DNA from: an uncultured Olleya sp. | GTDB lineage: Bacteria; Bacteroidota; Bacteroidia; Flavobacteriales; Flavobacteriaceae | Direction: 5' to 3' | Assembly: GCA_947503885.1 (NCBI GenBank) | Contig: CANNFD010000007.1 | Location: 142,077-206,076 of the forward strand | Length of the DNA: 64,000 nt | In this document: piece after piece, positions 26,526-35,278 of the stretch | Numbering within the stretch: position 1 is the stretch's first letter | How the letters are laid out: each line of letters opens with the position of its first letter | Notes under the pieces: generated by a model | The model's database searches: none | Told to the model about the DNA's origin: nothing | The model's input: only the letters and a program-made list of their open reading frames with translations | Position numbers and translations under genes: made by a program

Positions 26526-27899
26526 TTAAACTGTTATTTTAATAGTTTGATATAAATCTGGGATTATAGCTTCCCAACCAAAAGTGTCTTTAATTTTAAC
26601 TCTAAAGGCATTTTGTGCTGTAGGTTCTCCATGAATTAGATATACTGCTTTAGGTGTTGTTTTTATAGCGCTTAACCAAGCAATTAATTCTGATTGGTCA
26701 GCATGTGCAGAAAGGCTGTTTATGTTTAAAACAGAAGCTTGTACAGGGTAATATTTACCGTAAATTTTAATTTCATGTGTACCTTCTTTTAATAAACGAC
26801 CTCTAGTACCTTCTGCTTGATAACCAACTAATAAAACGGTTGTTGATGCTTTGTCTATTAATTGTTGTAAATAAGTTAATACACGACCCCCAGTAACCAT
26901 ACCACTACCTGCTATAATTATTTTTGAACGTGGGTCATCAATAGTCTTCCAGGTATCTGCGTAGCTAGTAATGATGTTTATATGTTTACACATAGCGTTA
27001 TAGTCTGCATCTGATAATTTATGCCATTTTGGAAAGCGTTTAAATACTTCTAAAACATTATTACCCATTGGGCTGTCAACAAAAATCGGAATATTTGGTA
27101 TTTTGTTTTTTTGATACAGTTTATATAAAATATACATTAGTGTTTGTAAACGCTCGACTGCAAAACTAGGAATTACTAAGTTTCCTCTTTTATTTATTGT
27201 GTCTTTGATAATATTTGTAAATCTGTCTTCAATATCTTCAACAGGGTGTAATTTGTCACCATAGGTGCTTTCAATAAATAAGTAATCTGCATTTTCGGGC
27301 CTAATGGGGTCATTTAATAAATAATCGTTTTTTCTACCAACATCTCCAGAAAACACAAATCTTTTTCCTTCAATATCAAGTTCAATAAAAGTAGAGCCTA
27401 TTATATGTCCGTTATATTTAAACCTATAAGAGATGTGGTTATTTATAGCAATCCATTTTTCTTCGGTTTGAACGATAAATCGTCCTATTGTTTTTTCGAC
27501 TTCACTTAATGTGTAAAAGGGTAAAGCAGGTTGATGTTTAGTGTAGTGTTCTTTGTTTGCTTTTTTAGCTTCTTCTTCATGGATTTTAGCACTGTCTTTT
27601 AATATAATTTCTGCGATTGCTAGAGTAGGAGCTGTACCAATAATAGTGCCTTTAAATCCTTGGTTTATTAATCGTGGTAAATATCCAACATGGTCTAAAT
27701 GCCCATGTGTTAATAGTATAGTTTTAATTGCAGGCACGTTAATTGGCAGATTGTCCCAATTTAGTAACCTTAGGTCTTTTAAACCTTGAAACAAACCGCA
27801 ATCTATTAATAGGGAAGTATCAAAAGCTTCAATTAAATATTTAGAGCCTGTTACCGTTTTTGCGCCACCTAAAAATGTAATTTTTACTTTAGATTCCAT
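26526..27899 (-). CDS. MBL-fold beta-CASP RNA exonuclease/endonuclease-like protein
   Basis: 457 residues, cytosolic. Metallo-beta-lactamase motifs are visible: the N-terminal strand ending LLIDCGLFQG, HGHLDHVGYLPRL (motif 2), FSGDVGRK (motif 4), then a beta-CASP insert with FVDSPMG and the final HGEPTA histidine motif. Length and order match the CPSF73/RNase J-like group of bacterial beta-CASP proteins that act on RNA. It is last in an operon with a UspA protein and an ATP-cone nuclease. RNA turnover during low-oxygen stress is a reasonable inference. Confidence 0.92.
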   Translation of the reverse strand: MESKVKITFLGGAKTVTGSKYLIEAFDTSLLIDCGLFQGLKDLRLLNWDNLPINVPAIKTILLTHGHLDHVGYLPRLINQGFKGTIIGTAPTLAIAEIILKDSAKIHEEEAKKANKEHYTKHQPALPFYTLSEVEKTIGRFIVQTEEKWIAINNHISYRFKYNGHIIGSTFIELDIEGKRFVFSGDVGRKNDYLLNDPIRPENADYLFIESTYGDKLHPVEDIEDRFTNIIKDTINKRGNLVIPSFAVERLQTLMYILYKLYQKNKIPNIPIFVDSPMGNNVLEVFKRFPKWHKLSDADYNAMCKHINIITSYADTWKTIDDPRSKIIIAGSGMVTGGRVLTYLQQLIDKASTTVLLVGYQAEGTRGRLLKEGTHEIKIYGKYYPVQASVLNINSLSAHADQSELIAWLSAIKTTPKAVYLIHGEPTAQNAFRVKIKDTFGWEAIIPDLYQTIKITV

Positions 27900-27908
27900 A
27901 GTTTTAAT

Positions 27909-28751
27909 TTAAGAGTTACATAGGTGTTTTATTTCATTTAAAATCCTTTCCTTTCGGGTTTTTGAAATGCCTAAATGATCTAAATAAAAAGCATCATCTA
28001 TAAGATCCTTGCATAGTACTACCTCTCTGTTTAATAAAAATTGTTTTTCTCTTTTAGTTAATAAAGTAGAGGTTGTTATTGGGTAAAGTTTTAGCTTGTC
28101 AATACGATGTTTTATGCCATTATTTATTGGATAATCCCAACTTAACAGCTTTAGACCAACACAGTTGCCATAGTTTTTGGCATCCTCTGTAAACCTAGTG
28201 TTAGTAACTACCCAACCGTCAGTAATTTTAGTTTTTATATTAGAGGTTTTATTCCATTTTGATTTAATATCATTAAATCTAGAATTAATATATAATGGTA
28301 TTTTAACATTACAATTTAATCCTGCTTCACCATGAAATTTGCACTCTACGACAACCGTGTTCCCAGATTTTGAAGCCAAAATATCAACTTCGTGGTTTAC
28401 ACAAGTCCCTTTAATTATTTCTCCAACTTTAGTGTTGTAGCCAGACGCTTCTAAAATAGCAGCAACATAATGTTCAAACGGAAAACCAGTTGGGCCTAAC
28501 TCGTAAATTGCTTTTTTAAGCTTGTATTTAGACGCGATATGGCTTTTTTTAGATTTTAATAATGAAAATGCTCTGTTATAAATTTCTTTAGTTGAAATAC
28601 CTTGGTACAACTCATCTCTAACATTACTAGTAATACTATTTGCTAAATCATTATCCGCACCAGAATTAATTAAAGATTTTTTTAATTTTTCTGTCGAAAA
28701 CTTAACCCGATCACCAGATGCTTTTTTTATATAAATATCATGATTGTCCAT
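27909..28751 (-). CDS. ATP-cone domain fused to Mrr-like PD-(D/E)XK endonuclease
   Basis: 280 residues. Residues 1-90 are an ATP-cone domain (IYIKKASGDRVKFSTEKLKK, as in ribonucleotide reductase and NrdR). Residues about 90-215 form a restriction-endonuclease-like fold with D123 (HEVDIL) and E136-x-K138 (VVVECKF), the complete D...ExK triad, so catalysis is plausible. The C-terminal about 60 residues are helical (TKREKQFLLNREVVLCKDLI). An ATP/dATP sensor joined to a nuclease suggests nucleotide-controlled cleavage. It lies 7 bases after a UspA gene and 9 before the beta-CASP gene. Confidence 0.88.
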   Translation of the reverse strand: MDNHDIYIKKASGDRVKFSTEKLKKSLINSGADNDLANSITSNVRDELYQGISTKEIYNRAFSLLKSKKSHIASKYKLKKAIYELGPTGFPFEHYVAAILEASGYNTKVGEIIKGTCVNHEVDILASKSGNTVVVECKFHGEAGLNCNVKIPLYINSRFNDIKSKWNKTSNIKTKITDGWVVTNTRFTEDAKNYGNCVGLKLLSWDYPINNGIKHRIDKLKLYPITTSTLLTKREKQFLLNREVVLCKDLIDDAFYLDHLGISKTRKERILNEIKHLCNS

Positions 28752-28758
28752 AGTATCA

Positions 28759-29592
28759 TTAATTATTATTAGGAATTACTAAAAAAGGAACTAGAGGTTG
28801 AAATCCAATTTTTTTAATCACAGGTTCATTTAAAAAACGTTCTATAAGACTGTGTTTATAGTTAACCATTATCAATAAATCAATGTCTAAGTCGTTAATA
28901 AAAGTTGTAATTGTTTCTGCTTTTTTATCATAATTTGGGACAGAATGAAAATGGGTTTTAAAACCTTGAAGTCCTTTTTTTAGTTCGGATAAATTATATT
29001 GTTGTATTTGTGTTAATGGCTGATCATTTTGAATGTTTATAACTCGTAATATTGCATTGTTGTCATAGGTAAAATTGTTAATTGTATTAATTTCATGCGC
29101 GGTGTAAAACCTATTTAAATCTGTTGAAAACACTATTTGTTGGATTGGTATATAGTCATATTGATCTGGCACAATTAATATTGGACAGGTTTTAATTTTA
29201 TCAACTAATCGTACCGTGTTACTCCCAAAAAACAACGATTTATTTTTACCAGCACCTTTAGTACCCATAATTATTAAATCAATGGTGTTTTCTTGGGTTA
29301 TGTCTTTTACTGCAGTTGTTAAATCTATTAATTTTAGAAGGGTTTTAAAGCTATGATTTGCATTTGCGTTACTGGTTTCAATCTGTTGTTTTACTTCGTT
29401 TAATTGTTGTTTTGATTGCAGCTTTACGTTATTAATATACACGTTAGAGATATATGATAATGACGATGGTATTAAAGGTGCTGCATGTAATAAATGAAAT
29501 GTACACACTTCGTGTTTAAAAAGTTTTACAGCATAGACTAATGCACTCCATGCATTATCAGAGAAATCTGTTGGCACTACTATGTGTTTCAT
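28759..29592 (-). CDS. Tandem-domain universal stress protein (UspA family)
   Basis: 277 residues, two USP folds. Domain 1 holds MGTKGAGKNKSLFFGSNT, the ATP-binding G-x2-G-x9-GS pattern, and CPILIVP. Domain 2 is degenerate and ends PLVPFLVIP. It is first in a three-gene operon with the ATP-cone nuclease and beta-CASP protein. An Fnr-type box with one weak half lies upstream. Confidence 0.9.
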   Translation of the reverse strand: MKHIVVPTDFSDNAWSALVYAVKLFKHEVCTFHLLHAAPLIPSSLSYISNVYINNVKLQSKQQLNEVKQQIETSNANANHSFKTLLKLIDLTTAVKDITQENTIDLIIMGTKGAGKNKSLFFGSNTVRLVDKIKTCPILIVPDQYDYIPIQQIVFSTDLNRFYTAHEINTINNFTYDNNAILRVINIQNDQPLTQIQQYNLSELKKGLQGFKTHFHSVPNYDKKAETITTFINDLDIDLLIMVNYKHSLIERFLNEPVIKKIGFQPLVPFLVIPNNN

Positions 29593-29614
29593 AACTAGTA
29601 ATTTAAGGTTAATT

Positions 29615-29658
29615 TAAAGTTAAGTCTTATTAACTTAAAAAAACATGATAATTATTAG
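29615..29658 (-). promoter_or_regulatory. Degenerate Fnr-type box and -7 box for the USP/nuclease operon
   Basis: On + the box reads ATGATAATTATTAG (29645-29658); the half nearest the gene matches, the other is degraded. TAACTTTA is the complement of 29615-29622. The centre distance is 33 bases. The operon start at 29592 follows. Confidence 0.6.
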
Positions 29659-29670
29659 TTTAAAAAAAAG

Positions 29671-29708
29671 AAAGCCTATTAATTTGATTTCTCAAATTAA
29701 TAGGCTTT
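29671..29708 (-). terminator. Strong intrinsic terminator
   Basis: Perfect 17-base arms (29671-29687 and 29692-29708) with a 4-base loop; on the minus strand a T-rich run follows. It ends the 29728-30564 transcript before the next operon's promoter. Confidence 0.9.
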
Positions 29709-29727
29709 TATAAAAGTTAAAGTATTT

Positions 29728-30564
29728 TTATTTAATCCTAAACGTTATGACAGGTAATGCTGCGTGATTAGCAATATCTTCAGAGATGCTTCCTGATAAA
29801 AAATGTGTTAACCCTGTGCGCCCATGTGTAGCTACTGCTATGGCATCTGCACCAGAAACATTAGCATAGTTAAGCACACCTTTTTCTACTGTATAATCAG
29901 AGACGTATTTAACTTCTGATAATTTGTCTAAGTTACCATCTGCTTTTTGTAAAAAGTTAACCACTGTTTTCTCCATCTCAGAGGTACTGCTAAAGCCATC
30001 TCCGGGAGTGTTTATATAAACAAGGTTTAATTTAGAACCTAATTTTTCAAATAGTTTGCAAGCGTTTAAATAAGGAGTAACTGTTTTTTCAGAAAAATCT
30101 GTTGCAAATACTACATTTTCAAAACTTAATGTAGTTGGCTTGTTTTTAACTACTAGTACAGGTATTTCTGCGTGACGGACTACTTTTTCTGTATTAGATC
30201 CAATAAATATTTCTTTTAGTCCACTGCTTCCATGTGACCCCATAACTATTAAGTCTGCATTATGTTCTTTTGCAACATCATTTACTTCGCTAAATACTTT
30301 AAAATGCTTAACGACAGGTGTAACCTTTATGTCTTTTAAATAGTCTTGCTCTAAAAACTCAGCAAAACGTTTTTCTGCTAACCTTAAGAAAAAAATGGTT
30401 TCTACTTCTATATCATTTTCTCCTTTAGTTAATATGGTTTCAGAGATTTCTAACATGTGTAATGCTAAAATTTCTGCATCATATTTTTTTGCTAAAATAG
30501 CAGCAGATTGTAATGCATAATTTGAATGTTCAGAAAAGTCTACTGGTACGATTATTTTTTTCAT
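29728..30564 (-). CDS. Tandem-domain universal stress protein (UspA family)
   Basis: 278 residues with two well-kept USP domains: domain 1 GSHGSSGLKEIFIGSNTEKVVRH, written here in parts (MGSHGSSGLK then FIGSNTEKVVRH), and domain 2 ATHGRTGLTHFLSGS. Both carry the nucleotide-binding Gly pattern, unlike the other two USPs here whose second domain is degenerate. It is a single-gene unit ending in the terminator at 29671. A TAACTTTA -7-like box is at the complement of 30597-30604. Confidence 0.93.
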   Translation of the reverse strand: MKKIIVPVDFSEHSNYALQSAAILAKKYDAEILALHMLEISETILTKGENDIEVETIFFLRLAEKRFAEFLEQDYLKDIKVTPVVKHFKVFSEVNDVAKEHNADLIVMGSHGSSGLKEIFIGSNTEKVVRHAEIPVLVVKNKPTTLSFENVVFATDFSEKTVTPYLNACKLFEKLGSKLNLVYINTPGDGFSSTSEMEKTVVNFLQKADGNLDKLSEVKYVSDYTVEKGVLNYANVSGADAIAVATHGRTGLTHFLSGSISEDIANHAALPVITFRIK

Positions 30565-30619
30565 GTTTGCTGTTTTTTAAGTTGTCGTGTTTCTCTTAAA
30601 GTTAGTGATTTAAAATGCT

Positions 30620-30638
30620 TTATAAAACTGTTTTATAA
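30620..30638. promoter_or_regulatory. 19-base perfect palindrome
   Basis: TTATAAAACTGTTTTATAA, nine-base arms around one T, between hemN's stop and the USP start. No T tract follows, so an operator for the USP gene is likelier than a terminator. It does not match either Crp/Fnr-type box, and its distance to the candidate -7 box is about 28.5 bases. Confidence 0.5.
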
Positions 30639-30651
30639 TTAATTTAACGTC

Positions 30652-32016
30652 TTATATAGTCATTGAAAACAGTTGTGTTTCCGGTTTGTTACGTTGTAAA
30701 AGCAGGTCAAAAGCCATGCAAATGTTTCTAACAAATGGTTTTCCTTTTTCTGTAACAAAAATTTGGTTTGATTCAATTTTAAGTAACTCGTCTTCCTGCA
30801 TTTCAATTAGTTTTATTAAAACTTCTGGTAATTCTTCAAAATATAAATTATCAATTGACCAACTGGTTTTAAAATGACACATTAAGTTTAAAATGTGTTG
30901 TCTTATAATTAAATCTTCGTTGGTTAAAATATGTCCTCTAAATACTGGAATACTATTGTTTTCTAACAAATGATAATACTCTTCTATCCCTTTTACATTT
31001 TGCGCAAAAGCATACCAACTATCACTAATAGATGACACCCCTAAACCAATCATTACTTTTGTTTTAGAAGCTGTATATCCCATAAAGTTACGATGCATAG
31101 TTTCATTATGACTTGCTTTGTATAAAGCGTCTGTTTTTAAAGCAAAATGATCCATACCAATATCAAAATACCCAGCTTCTGCTAATAGTTTTTTTCCTAA
31201 TTGGTATTGGTTTTGTTTGCTGCTTGGTGTTGGCAAATCACTGTCTTTAAAACCTCTTTGTCCATTTCCTTTTATCCATGGGACATGAGCATAGCTATAA
31301 AAAGCTATTCTATCTGGTAATAACTGTTTTGTTTTTTTTATGGTTTCTTCTACATGTGCTTCTGTTTGGAAGGGAAGTCCAAAAATAATATCGTGACTTA
31401 TAGAGTGGTATCCTATTGCTCTAGCTAATTCTGTGACTTTTTTAACGTTTTCAAATGGTTGAATCCTATGTATTGCTTTTTGTACAATTGGATTATAATC
31501 TTGCACACCAAAACTAACGCGGTTAAAACCTAGATCAAACAAGGTTTTTAAGTGTGTTTTTGTAGTATTGTTTGGATGACCTTCAAAGCTAAACTCGTAA
31601 TTATCTGCTAATTTAGCTTTGTATTTAATTCCGTTAATTAAAAGACTTAAGTTTTCCGAATTAAAAAAGGTAGGTGTCCCACCACCAAGATGTAATTCTT
31701 TGATTATTGGTTTTTCCTCTAGCAATTCGCAATATAAATCCCATTCTTTTAAAACAGCATTTATATAAGGTAGCTCTACATCGTGACGTTTTGTAATACG
31801 CTTATTACATCCACAAAATGTACATAAACTTTCGCAAAAAGGTAAGTGGATATATAAGCTAATACCTTCTGTTGTATTACTTTCTTTAAAAGCTTTTTTT
31901 AGATTTTGTTTCCATTTTTGTAATGAAAATGTGTCTAAATCCCAATAAGGTACAGTGGGGTAGCTAGTGTATCTTGGACCAGCTACATTATATTTATTGA
32001 TTAATGAAAAAGGCAT
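30652..32016 (-). CDS. hemN: Oxygen-independent coproporphyrinogen III oxidase
   Basis: 454-residue radical SAM enzyme converting coproporphyrinogen III to protoporphyrinogen IX without oxygen. The start reads NKYNVAGPRYTSYPTVP, typical of HemN. The cluster motif FCESLCTFCGC gives CxxxCxxC plus the extra Cys that marks true HemN rather than HemW. GGGTPTF follows. It supplies haem for cbb3 oxidase under low oxygen. It has its own Fnr-type promoter in the 71-base gap after the HAD gene. Confidence 0.95.
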   Translation of the reverse strand: MPFSLINKYNVAGPRYTSYPTVPYWDLDTFSLQKWKQNLKKAFKESNTTEGISLYIHLPFCESLCTFCGCNKRITKRHDVELPYINAVLKEWDLYCELLEEKPIIKELHLGGGTPTFFNSENLSLLINGIKYKAKLADNYEFSFEGHPNNTTKTHLKTLFDLGFNRVSFGVQDYNPIVQKAIHRIQPFENVKKVTELARAIGYHSISHDIIFGLPFQTEAHVEETIKKTKQLLPDRIAFYSYAHVPWIKGNGQRGFKDSDLPTPSSKQNQYQLGKKLLAEAGYFDIGMDHFALKTDALYKASHNETMHRNFMGYTASKTKVMIGLGVSSISDSWYAFAQNVKGIEEYYHLLENNSIPVFRGHILTNEDLIIRQHILNLMCHFKTSWSIDNLYFEELPEVLIKLIEMQEDELLKIESNQIFVTEKGKPFVRNICMAFDLLLQRNKPETQLFSMTI

Positions 32017-32034
32017 ACTTTAGTATTTATATGC

Positions 32035-32078
32035 CAAATTTAGTCTGTTATAATTAGTTATTATATGACCAATATCAT
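32035..32078 (-). promoter_or_regulatory. Fnr-type box and -7 box for hemN
   Basis: ATGACCAATATCAT (32065-32078) and TAAATTTG (complement of 32035-32042), a full match to TAnnTTTG. The centres are 33 bases apart. The hemN ATG is 19 bases further. Confidence 0.85.
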
Positions 32079-32087
32079 AAAGAAAAA

Positions 32088-32747
32088 CTAACCTATTAAT
32101 GAAGCTATTTTGGTATATGAAATGTCTTTAAATGTTGAGACAACATAGTCTGCAAGTGTATAATCTTGGTTTTTAGAGTGTAAACTATCAAATCCAACGC
32201 AGTAACTTCCTGCTGCTTTGGCTGCTTTTATACCGTTTGTAGAATCCTCGATTACTAAACAATTTTGTTGAGGGTAACCAGCAAGTTGCGCAGCTTTTTC
32301 AAAAATTTCGGGATGTGGTTTTGACGCTTTTAAGTCTGCACCACTAATTTTAGCTTTAAAATATTGATCTAATTCAAAATGTTTAAAAACATTATTAATT
32401 GTCCCCATTGAAGCAGAGGAGGCTAATACTAATGTCAAACCATTGTTGTGGTAATCTTGTATTATATCTAAAACACCATCTATTAGTTTTAGACTTGGAT
32501 CGTTATAAAACAAATCTGTAAATACCTTACGTTTATACTGTAATAAGTCTTCAGGATTGTTTTCTAAGCCAAAAATATCGCAAAGTTGTCTACATACATT
32601 AATCGTAGATTGACCAGTAAAAGACTCATATAACTTATTTGAGACCACAATATTAAATTGGTCAAACATTAAAAAATAGGCTTTTTTATGTAGTGGTTCT
32701 GTATCTACAATCACCCCATCCATATCAAATAAAACAGCTTTTAGCAT
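32088..32747 (-). CDS. HAD-superfamily phosphatase/phosphomutase (beta-PGM-like)
   Basis: 219 residues. Motif I FDMDGVIVDTEPLH with nucleophile Asp, motif II LASSAS, Lys in KASKPHPEIF and motif IV VIEDSTNGIKAAKAAG. The cap-domain size and EPLH fit the beta-phosphoglucomutase/phosphatase branch. Substrate is not decided. It is separated from hemN by hemN's own promoter and is divergent from the MtfA-like gene. Confidence 0.9.
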   Translation of the reverse strand: MLKAVLFDMDGVIVDTEPLHKKAYFLMFDQFNIVVSNKLYESFTGQSTINVCRQLCDIFGLENNPEDLLQYKRKVFTDLFYNDPSLKLIDGVLDIIQDYHNNGLTLVLASSASMGTINNVFKHFELDQYFKAKISGADLKASKPHPEIFEKAAQLAGYPQQNCLVIEDSTNGIKAAKAAGSYCVGFDSLHSKNQDYTLADYVVSTFKDISYTKIASLIG

Positions 32748-32836
32748 TGGTATTTTTTTTGCGAAGATACTTATAATGTGCTATATATTTTTTTGTCTAT
32801 TATAATTACAATATTTTGCAGTAACAATTAACTAAT

Positions 32837-33601
32837 ATGATTTACGCAGTTGTTTTTATAGTATTTGTAGGATTTATTTTTTATGCTTTCTATTTAATGA
32901 AACCTAAAAAGGTAAAGCAATTGCCTATACATTGGCATGAGATATTAGTAAAAAAGGTATTGTTTTATAAAAACCTATCAGCAAAAGATCAAGAAGTTTT
33001 TAGAAAAAGAATAGCGCTTTTTTTAAGTGAAATTAATATTGATGGTGTTAATACCAAAATAGAAGAAGTAGATAAAATACTAATAGCTTCCAGTGCTATT
33101 ATACCTGTTTTTGGTTTTAATAATTGGCATTATAACAACTTGTCTGGTATTATTGTTTACCCAGATAGCTTTAATGAAGATTTACAATTTTCTAATATGG
33201 ATAAAGACAAGAAAATACTAGGTATGGTTGGTACGGGGAGGTTTGAAAAACAAATGATTTTATCCAAAAAAGCTATAAGATTAGCCTTTAATAACAAAAC
33301 TGATAAACACAATACACCTATACATGAGTTTGTACACTTAATAGATAAAATGGATGGAGAAACAGATGGTGTACCGGAATATTTATTAGGAAAAGAATAT
33401 ATAGCACCTTGGCTAGCATTGATGCATAAAGAAATGGAAAGCATTAATAATGATACTTCTGATATTAGAAAATATGGAGGTACTAGTCAAGCAGAGTTTT
33501 TTGCTGTAGCATCAGAGTATTTTTTTGAAAGACCAAAATTATTTAAACAAAAACACCCAGAATTATATAAAATGCTATCTATGTGTTTTCAAAAAGACTA
33601 A
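32837..33601 (+). CDS. MtfA-like zinc peptidase (M90) with N-terminal membrane anchor
   Basis: 254 residues. An N-terminal membrane helix (about 2-22) precedes the MtfA domain with HEFVH (H163, E164, H167) and a downstream EFFAVASEYFFE region supplying the third zinc ligand. Enterobacterial MtfA is a peptidase linked to control of the glucose transporter regulator Mlc; the membrane-anchored form is frequent in Bacteroidetes. Its substrate here is unknown. It precedes regulator 2 by 71 bases. Confidence 0.88.
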   Translation: MIYAVVFIVFVGFIFYAFYLMKPKKVKQLPIHWHEILVKKVLFYKNLSAKDQEVFRKRIALFLSEINIDGVNTKIEEVDKILIASSAIIPVFGFNNWHYNNLSGIIVYPDSFNEDLQFSNMDKDKKILGMVGTGRFEKQMILSKKAIRLAFNNKTDKHNTPIHEFVHLIDKMDGETDGVPEYLLGKEYIAPWLALMHKEMESINNDTSDIRKYGGTSQAEFFAVASEYFFERPKLFKQKHPELYKMLSMCFQKD

Positions 33602-33672
33602 AGCATAGTATTATTCAGTAGGATATAATATTTGAAGTAAGTTGATTAACTTTACCATGTTAATAAAAAAGT

Positions 33673-34305
33673 ATGTTAGAAGAATTAAAGCAGCATTATG
33701 GTTATATGTTTGAAGACGAATTAATTCAAGAAATTAATAACGTTGGAACTTACAAAGAAATCCCTGAAGGTTTTAAATTAATCGAAATTGGACAATACAT
33801 AAAGTCAATGCCACTTTTAGTAAGCGGAGCTATTAAGATTTTACGAGAAGATAAAGATGGTGACGAGCTTATTTTATACTTTATCGAGCAAGGAGATACC
33901 TGTGCTATGACCTTATCTTGTTGCTTAGGAAATTCTAAAAGTGAAATTAGAGCTGTTACAGAAACAGATACTAAATTAATAATGGTACCTGTAGCAAAAA
34001 TGGAAGAATGGCTTAGTAAGTATAAAACCTGGCAACAATTTGTATTGCAAAGCTACCATAACCGTATGTCAGAGCTTTTAGAAGCTATAGATACAATTGC
34101 ATTTTTAAAAATGGATAAACGGTTGTTTAAATATTTAAAAGATAAGGCAATGGTAAACCATAGCGATGTTATTTATGTGACCCATCAGCAAATTGCTAGT
34201 GACTTGCACACGTCTAGAGTAGTAATTTCTAGACTATTAAAAACATTAGAAATTGATGGAAAAATAGAGTTAAACCGTAATAATATTAAAATTTTAGACC
34301 TGTAA
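33673..34305 (+). CDS. Crp/Fnr-family regulator with conserved Cys cluster (regulator 2)
   Basis: 210 residues: cNMP-like domain 1-120, dimer helix, HTH with recognition helix HTSRVVISRLLKTL. It lacks the Glu used for TGA half sites, so a different operator is expected than for regulator 1. The segment GDTCAMTLSCCLG has three closely placed cysteines in the sensor domain. It is followed by sulfur genes and by GTAAC-N4-GTTAC boxes at 34311 and 36752. I infer that it senses sulfane sulfur or redox state and reads that box; neither is shown. Confidence 0.88.
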   Translation: MLEELKQHYGYMFEDELIQEINNVGTYKEIPEGFKLIEIGQYIKSMPLLVSGAIKILREDKDGDELILYFIEQGDTCAMTLSCCLGNSKSEIRAVTETDTKLIMVPVAKMEEWLSKYKTWQQFVLQSYHNRMSELLEAIDTIAFLKMDKRLFKYLKDKAMVNHSDVIYVTHQQIASDLHTSRVVISRLLKTLEIDGKIELNRNNIKILDL

Positions 34306-34310
34306 ATACT

Positions 34311-34354
34311 GTAACTATTGTTACTAACAAAAACTAAAAGATAAGTTAGATTTG
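34311..34354 (+). promoter_or_regulatory. GTAAC box and -7 box for the TSUP/MBL-rhodanese operon
   Basis: GTAACTATTGTTAC (34311-34324) and TAGATTTG (34347-34354), a full match to TAnnTTTG, centres 33 bases apart. It starts 5 bases after the regulator 2 stop codon. Confidence 0.82.
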
Positions 34355-34372
34355 AAAACTAATTTGACTTAA

Positions 34373-35173
34373 ATGGATATACAATTATTACTTGGTTATT
34401 TTGGTGCGCTTTTAATAGGTGTTATTCTTGGACTTATTGGTGGTGGTGGCTCAATACTAACCGTACCAATCTTAGTTTACTTACTTTTTATTAATCCAGT
34501 TACTGCAACTGCATATTCATTATTTGTAGTTGGAGTAGTATCAATGGTAGGTGCCATTAAAAACATTCAAAAAGGATTAGTCGATTTTAAAACAGCAATT
34601 GTTTTTGCCATACCTGCGTTTATTGCAGTGTATTTAACACGTAAGTATTTAGTACCAGCAATACCAGATCAATTATTTACTATTGGTTGTTTTTTAATCA
34701 CCAAAAATATAGCTATCATGTTGTTTTTTGCAATTATCATGTTGGTGGCTTCAGTATTGATGATAACAAGTAATCGTAAGGATGCTGTAATACAAACAAC
34801 AATTAAATATAATTACCCGCTAATAATTGTAGAAGGTTTTGTGGTTGGTGTTTTGACAGGTGTAGTAGGCGCAGGAGGTGGTTTTTTAATAATACCAGCG
34901 CTAGTATTATTGGCAAAACTGCCAATGAAAAAAGCAGTGGCGACCTCATTATTAATAATAGCTATAAAATCATTAATAGGATTTATTGGAGATGTTGAAA
35001 ATTTAGAAATAGATTGGTTATTTTTGTTAAGTTTCACTACAATATCAATTTTAGGAATATTTCTAGGGATATACTTATCAAACTTTATAGAGGGTAAAAA
35101 ACTTAAAAAAGGATTTGGATGGTTTGTACTACTAATGGGGATTTATATCATATTTAAAGAGTTATCAATTTAA
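34373..35173 (+). CDS. TSUP-family (TauE/SafE) sulfur-compound permease
   Basis: 266 residues with about eight membrane helices in two half-repeats, each beginning with a Gly-rich segment (GLIGGGGSILTVPILVYLL; GVVGAGGGFLIIPALVLL), the TSUP signature. Members move sulfite, thiosulfate, sulfoacetate or other organosulfur anions. The adjacent persulfide-dioxygenase/rhodanese gene points to a sulfur oxyanion. It is the first gene after the GTAAC promoter. Confidence 0.9.
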   Translation: MDIQLLLGYFGALLIGVILGLIGGGGSILTVPILVYLLFINPVTATAYSLFVVGVVSMVGAIKNIQKGLVDFKTAIVFAIPAFIAVYLTRKYLVPAIPDQLFTIGCFLITKNIAIMLFFAIIMLVASVLMITSNRKDAVIQTTIKYNYPLIIVEGFVVGVLTGVVGAGGGFLIIPALVLLAKLPMKKAVATSLLIIAIKSLIGFIGDVENLEIDWLFLLSFTTISILGIFLGIYLSNFIEGKKLKKGFGWFVLLMGIYIIFKELSI

Positions 35174-35196
35174 CTTATATGATTAATGAAGTTTCT

Positions 35197-35278
35197 AAAA
35201 TATAAAATAGAATATAAAATGAACCGAGCCTAAAGGCGAACACATTTTACCAAAATATAAAATAGAATATAAAATGAA
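35197..35278 (+). repeat. 27-base direct repeat carrying a duplicated leader and start
   Basis: The leader block from AAAATATAAAATAGAATATA to ATGAA occurs at 35197-35223 and 35252-35278, 55 bases apart and identical. The second copy contains the real ATG at 35274. The first copy's ATG (35219) opens a four-codon frame, Met-Asn-Arg-Ala-stop. The spacer GAGCCTAAAGGCGAA is locally GC-richer. Confidence 0.85.
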
